DNA of 64,000 bases, from positions 1 to 64,000 of the forward strand of contig NZ_JALPNF010000005.1 in the NCBI RefSeq assembly GCF_023195535.1. The letters run 5' to 3'. The stretch is from Sphingomonas faeni (GTDB taxonomy: Bacteria; Pseudomonadota; Alphaproteobacteria; Sphingomonadales; Sphingomonadaceae). A program made the translations under genes and the position numbers. Below, piece by piece: positions 19,778 to 27,992 of the stretch. The notes beneath the pieces were generated by a model, which saw only the letters and a program-made list of their open reading frames with translations, was not told the origin of the DNA and did not search any database. Every line of letters starts with the position of its first letter. Within the stretch, counting starts at the first letter, position 1.

Positions 19778-22700
19778 ATGAAATTCAATCGCTTCCTTGG
19801 AGCGACCGCAGTCGTGGGCGTACTCGCACTTCTGCCGCAGAGCGCATTTGCGCAGACGACCACCGAGCCGGCGCCGGTTGCTGGCGACTCGATGGCGCAG
19901 CAACCTGCTCAGACGACGGAGGCTACGCAGGCCGACGGCAAACCCGCAGGCGGTGGCGAGGAAATCCTCGTTACCGGCTCGCGCATCCGTTCGCCGAACG
20001 CCACGTCCGTGGTTCCCATCACGACGATCTCCGCTGCCGAACTCACGCAGACCGCCCGTACGTCGATCGGCGACGTGCTGAACGACCTGCCGCAGCTTCA
20101 GAGCTCGTTCGGTCAGTCGAACTCGACCCGCTTCCTCGGCACCGGCGGCCTCAACCTCCTCGATCTTCGCGGACTTGGAACGGCCCGTACCCTGGTGCTC
20201 GTCAACGGACGTCGCCACGTTGGCGCGGACATCCTGAACAACGCGGTATCCGTCGACGTCAACACGATCCCCACGGACCTGCTCGAGGCCGTTGACGTCG
20301 TCACCGGCGGCAACTCGGCCGTTTACGGCTCGGACGCTCTTGCCGGCGTCGTCAACTTCCGCCTCAAGAGCAACTTCGAAGGTCTGCAGATCCGCGGACA
20401 GGGCGGCGTCAGCGACGAGAAGGACGCGGGCAGCTACTTCGTCAGCGTGACGGGCGGCAAGAATTTTGCCGATGGCCGCGGCAACATCGCGGTTAACCTG
20501 GAATATGCCCGCACGCAGGCCCTGTTTGCCTCGGGCCGCAAGGAATATCGCCAGACTGACGGGTTCGTCACGACGAACATCGACGCGGCGGGCGTCGGTC
20601 TGGGCGGCAATCTGAACTTCGACGGCGTGCCGGACTCGACGTTCTTCCGCGACATCCGCGTCGGGACGTTCTCGGACGGCGGTCTCGTGTCGTTCGCGGG
20701 CGCCGGCATCGGTGCGACGTCGCCCGCTCCCGGCGGTCGGGATCCGCTGGGTCGCGCCTATACCGTCAACTATCTGTTCCAGCCCGGCGGCGCGCTTGCT
20801 CGCCAGACCGGTACCCGGGTCGGCATCGCCGGCGGTAGCGCAACAAACCCATCGGGCGCACCGGCCGGCACGTTCCTCGGCGGAAACGGCAACACGCGTC
20901 GCGAAGGCGTTCTCCTCCAGCTGCTTCCGCAGATCGATCGCTATTCGGCAAACATGATCGGTCACTTCGACGTGTCGACGGCCTTCGTGCCGTTCTTCGA
21001 AGCGAAGTATGTCCGCGTCGATTCGGTCAGCCTCGGCGGCTCGGGCCCGGCGTTCTTCACCGGCAGCACGATCGATGCGCTGTACGAGCGTCCGCGTCTC
21101 GACAACCCGTTCCTCGATGCCAATTCGCGGGCAACGCTGACGACCCAGTTGCTGCAATCGGCCAACAACGGGATCAACATCACGACCGGCAACCCCTTCG
21201 CGGCAACCGCCACGTTGACCGCAGCACAGGTGCAGGCGAACCAGATCGCGGCAATCAATGCCGGCACGCAGCGTTTCATCCTGCGCAAGAACCTGACCGA
21301 TCTCGGTTCGCGTCGTGAGGATGCGCGTCGTGAGACCTATCGGTTCGTCGGCGGCGTTCGCGGCGACTTCAACGATACGTTCAACTACGAACTGTCGGCG
21401 AACTACGGCGAATTCCGCGAGCGGACCAAGGTTCTCGGCAACGTCGACGTCCAGCGCCTGAGCCTGGCGCTCGATGCCCAGCGTAACGCTGCGGGTCAGA
21501 TCGTCTGCGGCTCGCAGATCGACGCTACACGCGGATTGACGAGCGCCCAGCAGGTTGGTGCAGGGATCGATCCGGAAACCGGCCTTCCGACGGCGGCAGG
21601 TCAGGCCATTCTCAACGCCAACATCGCCGGGTGCCAGCCGCTCAATCCGTTCGGCACGGGCAGCATCTCGGACGCCGCCCGCAACTATGTGCTGCGCAAC
21701 ACGCAGTCGGTCGGCAAGATCACGCAGCTCGACATTCTCGGCACCATCGCCGGCGACACGTCGAAGTTCTTCAACCTTCCGGGCGGTGCGGTCGGTTTCT
21801 CGATCGGTGGCGAGTATCGTCGCGAAACCAACCAGTTCCAGGCGGATCCGCTGGTCGAGGCGGGCTACACCTTCTACAACGCTCTGGCAGCGTACAACCC
21901 GCCATCGTTCGAAGTTAAGGAAGCATTTGGCGAGCTTCGCGTTCCCTTGCTGAAGGATATTTTCCTGATCAAGGAACTGACGCTGTCAGCCGCTGGCCGC
22001 GTTTCCGACTATAAGGGCTCCGCAGGGACAGTATATACCTACAACCTGAGCGGTGAATACTCGCCGATCCAGGATATCCGCCTGCGTGCGAACTATGGTC
22101 GTGCAGTCCGGGCCCCGAACCTTTCGGAGCAGTTCTCGCCAGCCGGTCAGAACTTCGCACCCGGCTTCGTCGACCCGTGCTCGGCGGACAATCTCGGCCG
22201 TGGTACGGAATTCCGTGCAGCAAACTGCGCCGCAGCGGGCATTCCGACCAACTACAACTACCAGTACGTGCAGTCGCTCGAGACGCTGAGCGGCGGCAAT
22301 TCGAGCCTTCAGGCCGAAAAGTCCGACTCGTACACGTATGGCGGGGTTATCCAGCCACGCTTTGCGCCGGGCCTGACGTTGTCGGTCGACTACTATAATA
22401 TCCAGGTCAACCGCGTGATCGCTGCCCCTTCGGCACAGGCGATCGCCAATACCTGCTATGACGCACCGTCGATCCAGGACAACCAGTTCTGCAACAGCTT
22501 CCAGCGCGTTGCTGCTGGTGCAGCTGGCCCGAACGGTGAGCAGGCCTTCCGCATCATCGAGGGTAGCCTGCTGCAGTTGCCGTTCAACTTTGCCAGCCTG
22601 AAGGTTCGTGGCATCGATACCAACCTTGCGTACACGCGGACCTTCGGTTCGACGCGCGTGTCGGGTCAGGTAATCTATACCCACTCGTTCGAGAACACGA

Positions 22701-23110
22701 ACTTCCTGAACCCGGTCCAGCCTGATTTCGGCGACAACCTCAACGGCGAAGTCGGCCAGCCAAAGGATGCGGTCAACGTCAATCTGGGTGCCGATTTCGG
22801 GCAGTTCACCTTGGATACGCAGTTCCGCTACCTGGCGAAGCAGTCGGTTGGCGCGATCGAAAACCAGGAGGGCTTCCAGGGTCGCGCACCGCAGAACCTC
22901 GATGATTTCAGCCAGTCCTTCTACCCCGATGTCCTGTACATCGGCATGAAGGTCGGCGTGGACATCGGCGAGCGTTCGAACTTCTACATCGGCGTCGACA
23001 ATCTGACCGATCGTCTTCCCCCGCTGGGTGCGACCGGTATCGGCGCCGGCAGCGGGATCTACGACAACGTCGGTCGTCGTTTCTATGCAGGCATGACCGC
23101 ACGCTTCTAA
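19778..23110 (+). CDS. Large TonB-dependent outer-membrane receptor
   Basis: A 1110-aa receptor: signal peptide ending AFAQ, a plug domain (about 60-190; EEILVTGSRIRSPN, TLVLVNGRRHVG, IEAVDVV-like region VDVVTGGNSAVYGSDALAGV), then a long beta-barrel ending in aromatic phenylalanine (TARF). This is the large Caulobacter/sphingomonad type used for energy-dependent uptake of oligosaccharides, peptides or other big substrates. The substrate cannot be named. MKFNRF is the preferred start because it begins the signal peptide. An intrinsic terminator follows 25 nt after the stop. Confidence 0.95.
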   Translation: MKFNRFLGATAVVGVLALLPQSAFAQTTTEPAPVAGDSMAQQPAQTTEATQADGKPAGGGEEILVTGSRIRSPNATSVVPITTISAAELTQTARTSIGDVLNDLPQLQSSFGQSNSTRFLGTGGLNLLDLRGLGTARTLVLVNGRRHVGADILNNAVSVDVNTIPTDLLEAVDVVTGGNSAVYGSDALAGVVNFRLKSNFEGLQIRGQGGVSDEKDAGSYFVSVTGGKNFADGRGNIAVNLEYARTQALFASGRKEYRQTDGFVTTNIDAAGVGLGGNLNFDGVPDSTFFRDIRVGTFSDGGLVSFAGAGIGATSPAPGGRDPLGRAYTVNYLFQPGGALARQTGTRVGIAGGSATNPSGAPAGTFLGGNGNTRREGVLLQLLPQIDRYSANMIGHFDVSTAFVPFFEAKYVRVDSVSLGGSGPAFFTGSTIDALYERPRLDNPFLDANSRATLTTQLLQSANNGINITTGNPFAATATLTAAQVQANQIAAINAGTQRFILRKNLTDLGSRREDARRETYRFVGGVRGDFNDTFNYELSANYGEFRERTKVLGNVDVQRLSLALDAQRNAAGQIVCGSQIDATRGLTSAQQVGAGIDPETGLPTAAGQAILNANIAGCQPLNPFGTGSISDAARNYVLRNTQSVGKITQLDILGTIAGDTSKFFNLPGGAVGFSIGGEYRRETNQFQADPLVEAGYTFYNALAAYNPPSFEVKEAFGELRVPLLKDIFLIKELTLSAAGRVSDYKGSAGTVYTYNLSGEYSPIQDIRLRANYGRAVRAPNLSEQFSPAGQNFAPGFVDPCSADNLGRGTEFRAANCAAAGIPTNYNYQYVQSLETLSGGNSSLQAEKSDSYTYGGVIQPRFAPGLTLSVDYYNIQVNRVIAAPSAQAIANTCYDAPSIQDNQFCNSFQRVAAGAAGPNGEQAFRIIEGSLLQLPFNFASLKVRGIDTNLAYTRTFGSTRVSGQVIYTHSFENTNFLNPVQPDFGDNLNGEVGQPKDAVNVNLGADFGQFTLDTQFRYLAKQSVGAIENQEGFQGRAPQNLDDFSQSFYPDVLYIGMKVGVDIGERSNFYIGVDNLTDRLPPLGATGIGAGSGIYDNVGRRFYAGMTARF

Positions 23111-23135
23111 AAGCGCGGCATTACGGTACGATAGG

Positions 23136-23165
23136 AGGGCCGGTGGTTTTCACCGGCCCTTTTTT
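23136..23165 (+). terminator. Intrinsic terminator after the TonB receptor
   Basis: AGGGCCGGTG (23136-23145) pairs perfectly with CACCGGCCCT (23151-23160) around a GTTTT loop and is followed by TTTTT. This is a textbook Rho-independent terminator. Only 17 nt separate it from the start of the next gene. Confidence 0.9.
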
Positions 23166-23182
23166 CGTGCACGTTCCCGGCC

Positions 23183-24166
23183 ATGCACAACGATCCGATC
23201 GCAGATGCGCAGGCGATGCTCGCGGCGGGCCGCCACGCCGATGCCGTGGCGCTGGTCGCACGACATGCAGCGGCGGGGGACGCGGCTGCGCTGTTCCAGC
23301 AGGGCATGTGGCATCTCACAGGCGTACCATTGCCACGCGACGTGCCAGCGGCCCGTGCCCTCCTCCGCCAAGCGACCGAGCGGGGCAGCATCGACGCCGG
23401 ACTTATCGAGGTCGCGCTGACGGGCAACGGCAGTGGGGCGACCGCCGACTGGGCGCGCGCGGTGTCGCTCCTGGAACAGGTGGCCAGACACAGCGAGCAA
23501 GCGACCGGCGAGCTCGGCTTGCTCCGCAAGATGGCGCTTACCGCCACCGGGGCACCGGCGCAGTCTCCGAAGCCCCGCAAGATCGGCGAACGGCCCAATG
23601 TGTATCATATCCCCGAGCTGTTCTCGTCCGAGGAATGCCTTCACGTTGCACAGTGCGCGGTCGATATCCTGAAGCCGGCCGTCGTGGTCGATCCGCGAAC
23701 GGGGCGTGACATGGCCAATCCGGTCCGGACATCGGATGCCGCCGTCATCGGCCCGACCCGGGAAACACTCGTCATACAGGCGCTAAACCGCCGCCTTGCC
23801 GCCGTCACCGGCACCGACTGGCGTCAGGGCGAGGCTCTCTCCGTCCTGCGCTATCAGCCCGGTCAGCAGTTTCGCCCCCATGTCGACACCCTGCCCGGCA
23901 CGCGCAACCAGCGCATCCGTACCGTATTGATCTATCTGAACGAGGGCTTCTCCGGGGGGGCCACATATTTCGTGCACAACGCCCTGAGGGTCGTGCCCCG
24001 TGCGGGCGATGCCATCATCTTTGACAATGTCCGCACGGACGGCTCGATCGACCCGTTGTCGCAACATGCGGGAGAGCCCGTCACGAACGGCGTCAAGTGG
24101 CTCGCAACCCGCTGGATCCGGATGCGACCGTTCAGCCCGTGGACAGGGCCCGAACACATCGCGTGA
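23183..24166 (+). CDS. Sel1-repeat / prolyl-4-hydroxylase-type 2-oxoglutarate dioxygenase
   Basis: A 327-aa fusion. The N-terminal 110 residues are Sel1-like helical repeats (MLAAGRHADAVALVARHAAAGDAAALF). The C-terminal 2OG-Fe(II) oxygenase domain has the HxD motif in FRPHVDTLPG, the distal His in SQHAGEPVTNG and the 2OG-binding Lys in KWLATRW. It may hydroxylate a protein or small substrate. The start codon lies 17 nt after an intrinsic terminator and has no Shine-Dalgarno. Iron/2OG oxygenases often sit near TonB receptors in this bacterial group, but here the terminator separates them. Confidence 0.88.
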   Translation: MHNDPIADAQAMLAAGRHADAVALVARHAAAGDAAALFQQGMWHLTGVPLPRDVPAARALLRQATERGSIDAGLIEVALTGNGSGATADWARAVSLLEQVARHSEQATGELGLLRKMALTATGAPAQSPKPRKIGERPNVYHIPELFSSEECLHVAQCAVDILKPAVVVDPRTGRDMANPVRTSDAAVIGPTRETLVIQALNRRLAAVTGTDWRQGEALSVLRYQPGQQFRPHVDTLPGTRNQRIRTVLIYLNEGFSGGATYFVHNALRVVPRAGDAIIFDNVRTDGSIDPLSQHAGEPVTNGVKWLATRWIRMRPFSPWTGPEHIA

Positions 24167-24170
24167 TCGC

Positions 24171-25202
24171 TCAGATCCAGACGCGGGCCAGGCGTTCGCC
24201 GAGACCCGTCAGCAACTCGTACTGGCTGATGCCAGAGGTTTGCGACGCGTGCGGGAGCGCATACTCGAACGCGATCCAGTCCCCTTCGCGCAAGGTCATG
24301 GCGACATCGACGCCCACCGCCGTCAAATCCATCGAGACGCGTCCCAGGACGGGCAGTTCGGCGCCGCCAGCATGCGCCCTGCCGCTGTTCGAAAAGTTTC
24401 GGCGATATCCATCGGCATAGCCCAGGTTGACGATCGCGACCTCGGTATCGTCCTTGGCCGTCCATAGCGCGTTGTATCCGACGGTCTGACCTGCATGAAC
24501 ACGACGGCGCTGCACAATCTGCGCCTCGAGACCCACGACCTGCACAATCGTCCCGAGTTCGTGCCGGGGGATGCCGCCATAGAGCGCAAGGCCGGGACGG
24601 GTCAGGTCGAACGCATACCCGTTGAGCGCGATGCCGGCGGAGTTGGCGAGGCTCAGGCGGCGCGCGGTTGTGGTGCCGGCCAGCGCTGCGAACCGGTCGC
24701 GTTGCGCGGCGTTAATCGGCGAGTCCTCATCGGCGCACGCCAGGTGGCTCATCAGCGTTTCGATCGCGAGGCCGTCGAGCAGGCCGCCGGCGATGTCGTC
24801 TGTCGAGATCCCGAGGCGGTTCATGCCGGTGTCGACCATGACGTCGCAGGCGCCGCCGCCTGCCGCCTTCCAGCGGGCGACCTGGGCGGGCGTGTTGAGG
24901 ACCGGGCGGGCGAAGCCGGCGGTGGCGGCGGGCATGTCTTCCTCGCGGACGCCGTGGAGGACGGACACCGTCAGGCCCAACGGGGCGAGTTCGGCGGCTT
25001 CCTGCCAGTTCGAAACGAAGAAGTCGCGGCAGCCGGCGTCGGCCAGGCGGCGGGCGACCTCAATGGCGCCCAGGCCGTAGCCGTTCGCCTTGACCGCCGC
25101 GCCGCACGCCGCGGTGCCGCTCATGCGGTCGAGCGTGCACCAGTTCTGGACGAGGGCGTCGCCGTCGAGGCGCAGGCGGAGGGGGGCGGGAATGTCGATC
25201 AC
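24171..25202 (-). CDS. alr: Alanine racemase
   Basis: A 343-aa PLP enzyme that interconverts L- and D-alanine for peptidoglycan. The PLP lysine is Lys38 in AAVKANGYGLG; the TIM-barrel and C-terminal domain motifs (DTGMNRLG, GYNALWTA, GRVSMD) are present. The start is GTG. CTATCC lies 8 nt before it and no Shine-Dalgarno is visible, so the message may be leaderless. It lies 93 nt downstream of the cobalamin transporter ATPase on the same strand. Confidence 0.94.
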   Translation of the reverse strand: MIDIPAPLRLRLDGDALVQNWCTLDRMSGTAACGAAVKANGYGLGAIEVARRLADAGCRDFFVSNWQEAAELAPLGLTVSVLHGVREEDMPAATAGFARPVLNTPAQVARWKAAGGGACDVMVDTGMNRLGISTDDIAGGLLDGLAIETLMSHLACADEDSPINAAQRDRFAALAGTTTARRLSLANSAGIALNGYAFDLTRPGLALYGGIPRHELGTIVQVVGLEAQIVQRRRVHAGQTVGYNALWTAKDDTEVAIVNLGYADGYRRNFSNSGRAHAGGAELPVLGRVSMDLTAVGVDVAMTLREGDWIAFEYALPHASQTSGISQYELLTGLGERLARVWI

Positions 25203-25295
25203 CCGGCGCGGGATAGTGAACCGGGCTCCGCGCGTCGATGATCTTTCACCCCGCCGGCCCCGACTTGGCCCCGATCCACCGGGCGTATCGCTTGG

Positions 25296-26075
25296 CTAGC
25301 CGATCTCGACGCGCCCGACCGGCACCAGCAGGCGGCGGCCGCCATCGTCGAGCGGCGCGACGCGGACGCCGAACACGCGGGCAAGCGTGTCCGCGGTCAT
25401 CACCTTGGCGACCGGACCGAACGCGACGATGCGACCGTCGGCGATCAGTAGCGCGTCGTCGGCCGCGCGCTGCGCCTGGACGAGGTCATGGAGGACGATC
25501 GCGACCCCTGCCCCACCCGCCGCGTAGGCGCGCAGGCGGGCGAGCAGGTCGATCTGGTGCGAGGGGTCGAGGCTGGCGAGCGGTTCGTCGGCGAGCAGCC
25601 AGCGGGGTTCGCCTGCCAGCACGCGCGCGAGCAGGACGCGGGCGCGCTCGCCGCCGGAGAGTTCACCGACCGGGCGATCGGCGAGGTGCGTGGTCTCGGT
25701 ATCGTGCATCGCACGGTCGACGGCGGCGTGGTCGTCGGGCGATGGGGCGGCATGCGCGCCGAGGTGCGGCAGGCGGCCGAGCGCGACGACGTCGCGGGCG
25801 ACGATGTTCCAGTGCACCGTCGCGTCCTGCGGCAGGTAACCGATCGCGCGGGCGCGGGCGCGCGGGTCCATCGTCGCGACGTCCTGCGTGTCGAGCCGGA
25901 CGCTGCCCGCGCTGCCACCGACGAGCGCGGCGGCGGCCTTGACCAGCGTGCTCTTGCCGGCGCCGTTTGGGCCGAGGATCGCGGTGACGCGGCCAGGGCG
26001 CAGGTGCGCGGACACGTCGTGGAGGACGATGCGCTTGCCGAGCTTTACGCTGAGCGCGTCGACGATCAGATCCAT
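25296..26075 (-). CDS. btuD: Cobalamin ABC transporter ATP-binding protein
   Basis: A 259-aa ABC ATPase with Walker A GPNGAGKST, the signature LSGGE and Walker B LLADEPLASLD. It belongs to the iron-siderophore/heme/cobalamin ATPase group. Its start overlaps the end of the permease gene by 10 nt, and the operon begins with a cobalamin riboswitch, which supports vitamin B12 as the substrate. The open frame extends upstream through the permease gene but MDLIVDALSV is the natural start. Confidence 0.9.
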   Translation of the reverse strand: MDLIVDALSVKLGKRIVLHDVSAHLRPGRVTAILGPNGAGKSTLVKAAAALVGGSAGSVRLDTQDVATMDPRARARAIGYLPQDATVHWNIVARDVVALGRLPHLGAHAAPSPDDHAAVDRAMHDTETTHLADRPVGELSGGERARVLLARVLAGEPRWLLADEPLASLDPSHQIDLLARLRAYAAGGAGVAIVLHDLVQAQRAADDALLIADGRIVAFGPVAKVMTADTLARVFGVRVAPLDDGGRRLLVPVGRVEIG

Positions 26076-27034
26076 GCGCGGCCTCGTTCCTTGACCAGCA
26101 ACCCGAGAAAGAACGGCGCGCCGATTAGGGCCATCGCGACGCCGAGCCGGACTTCGCCGGCGCCGGGGGCGAGGCGGACGAGACTGTCGGCGGCGAGCAC
26201 GAGCGCGGCTCCACCGAGCGCCGAGGGGAGCAACAGCGCGCTCGGGCGGTGGCCGAAGATCGGGCGCAACAGATGCGGGACGACGAGACCGACGAAGCCG
26301 ATCACGCCGGTCACCGCGACGCCCGCGCCGACCACGAGCCCGGTGCCGAGCACGACCAGCCACCGGATGCGGCCCATCCTAATCCCGAGCGATCGCGCCG
26401 CCGCCTCGCCTAGCGACAATGCATCGAGCGAGCGGCCGGTGAGCATCAGCAGGACGCCGCCGAGCAGCATCGGCGGCAAGGCGAGCGTGATGTCGTCCCA
26501 GCCGCGGTCGGTGAGCGCGCCCATGATCCAGTCGATGACCTCGGCGACCGCATAGGGATTTGGCGCGATCGAGATCAGGAACGCGGTCAGCGCGCCGGCA
26601 AGGCTGGCGAGCACGGTGCCGGCGAGGATGAAGGTGATCGCGCTCGGCGATCGCCATGTCAGCGCGGCGAGCAGCGCGACCGCGCCCCCTGCTCCGAGCA
26701 TCGCGGCGGCGAAGATCGCGGATCCCGAACCGGCCCCGAAGATGATCGCGGCGACTGCGCCGAGTGCTGCGACCGACGATATGCCGACGACGGCGGGGTC
26801 GGCGAGCGGGTTGCGGAGATAGCCTTGCAGGACCGCTCCCGACAGCCCGAGCGTGGCGCCGAGCACGAGGCCGAGGACCGCGCGTGGCAGGCGGAGTTCG
26901 AGGATGATCCACCAGCGCGGGTCGCTCGAGAACCAGGCGTCGAGCGGCACCCAGACTTTCCCGCAGCCGAGCGACAGGCCGAACAGGAGGATGACCAGCA
27001 GGCCAAGGGTGATGAGTTTGGGCGTGCGGGTCAT
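26066..27034 (-). CDS. btuC: Cobalamin ABC transporter permease (FecCD family)
   Basis: A 322-aa inner-membrane permease with about nine to ten hydrophobic segments and the family signature LRLPRAVLGLVLGATLGLSGAVLQ...NPLADPAVVG. FecCD permeases move cobalamin, siderophores or heme; the riboswitch at the head of the operon points to cobalamin. MTRTPKLITLG is chosen as the start because upstream codons fall in a palindromic repeat (27069-27172). It overlaps btuD. Confidence 0.9.
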   Translation of the reverse strand: MTRTPKLITLGLLVILLFGLSLGCGKVWVPLDAWFSSDPRWWIILELRLPRAVLGLVLGATLGLSGAVLQGYLRNPLADPAVVGISSVAALGAVAAIIFGAGSGSAIFAAAMLGAGGAVALLAALTWRSPSAITFILAGTVLASLAGALTAFLISIAPNPYAVAEVIDWIMGALTDRGWDDITLALPPMLLGGVLLMLTGRSLDALSLGEAAARSLGIRMGRIRWLVVLGTGLVVGAGVAVTGVIGFVGLVVPHLLRPIFGHRPSALLLPSALGGAALVLAADSLVRLAPGAGEVRLGVAMALIGAPFFLGLLVKERGRAWI

Positions 27035-27068
27035 CACAGGTCCACCGCAAGCATACCGACGACTGCCG

Positions 27069-27172
27069 CCACCCCGGCGAAGGCCGGGGCCCAATTGGGG
27101 AACGAACGTGACGGCGTGCAGCGCTCCATTATTTCCGCCATCCCAGTTGGGCCCCGGCCTTCGCCGGGGTGG
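27069..27172. repeat. Palindromic element, family B (btuF-btuC gap)
   Basis: CCACCCCGGCGAAGGCCGGG and CCCGGCCTTCGCCGGGGTGG are inverted arms around a centre with CAATTGGGG and CCCAGTTGG. It fills the gap between the periplasmic binding protein and permease genes, so it is within the cobalamin operon transcript. Confidence 0.9.
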
Positions 27173-27191
27173 TTTTGGTATGGGTGTCGCA

Positions 27192-27992
27192 TCACAGCCC
27201 CGCCCTGATCGCAGCGAGGCGTTCGAGTGCGGGGGGGATGGTCGGGCCGCCGCAGTTGATCAGGACGCGGGAGAAGACGGCTTGCGGCGTGGTCGGCAGC
27301 AGGCGGCGGCGCAGCGCGGTGCCGCGGCTGGCGCGTTCGGGGGCGATCACGATGGACGGGGGCTGCGTCACGATCGTCTCCGCCGAGAGCGTGCCGGTAT
27401 GCGTCAGGCCGTAGCTGGCGGCGGCGTTGCGGAAACCGACGCGGGTCATCATCTCGTTCAGCAACGTGCTCCCTCCGGTCGCGAGATCGCCGCTGATATA
27501 GAGTAGAGCGCTCGGCGGCATGTCATCCTTGCGGCTCCACCGGGTGACGGCGCGATCGATATCGGCATTGATCCGCGCGCCACCCGCGGGCGCACCGACC
27601 GCGTCGGCGATCTGCGTCACCTGTGCCTGGCTCTCCGCGATCGAGTCCGGGATGCCGAGCAGCAGCGTCTTCAGCCCGGCCCGTGCGTAGGCCGCCTGAG
27701 TCGCCGGCGGGGTGTAGGTGCTGGCAATGACGAGATCGGGGTGGAGCGCGATCACCTCCTCGGCGGTCCCGGCGGTGGCGTGGAAGCGGCGGGCTACCGA
27801 AAGCGGGAGCGAGGTCGCCGCCGGGTCCTGTGAATAATGGCTGATCCCGGCAATCCGCGATGCGGGCAGGATCCGGACCAGCACCGAATCCACGCACGGA
27901 TTGGTCGAGACGATCCCCCCGCCGCCGCCCGCGCCGGGGGATTGCGCGCAGCCCCCGAGCAGGAGCGCGAGGAGGATCGGCCCGCGCCTCAC
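27192..27992 (-). CDS. btuF: Cobalamin-binding lipoprotein of the ABC transporter
   Basis: A 266-aa substrate-binding protein with a short signal peptide and lipobox LLGGC. The mature part starts IVSTNPCVDSVL and includes TAEEVIALHPDLVIAS, typical of the BtuF/FecB class. The GTG start overlaps the btuB stop as GTGA (27989-27992), so translation is coupled to the receptor. It delivers substrate from the outer-membrane receptor to BtuCD. Confidence 0.88.
   Translation of the reverse strand: MRRGPILLALLLGGCAQSPGAGGGGGIVSTNPCVDSVLVRILPASRIAGISHYSQDPAATSLPLSVARRFHATAGTAEEVIALHPDLVIASTYTPPATQAAYARAGLKTLLLGIPDSIAESQAQVTQIADAVGAPAGGARINADIDRAVTRWSRKDDMPPSALLYISGDLATGGSTLLNEMMTRVGFRNAAASYGLTHTGTLSAETIVTQPPSIVIAPERASRGTALRRRLLPTTPQAVFSRVLINCGGPTIPPALERLAAIRAGL

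Noticed and set aside
23136..23165. Riboswitch before the oxygenase gene
   Set aside because: The sequence is a simple 10-bp hairpin with T-tract; no aptamer core is seen.
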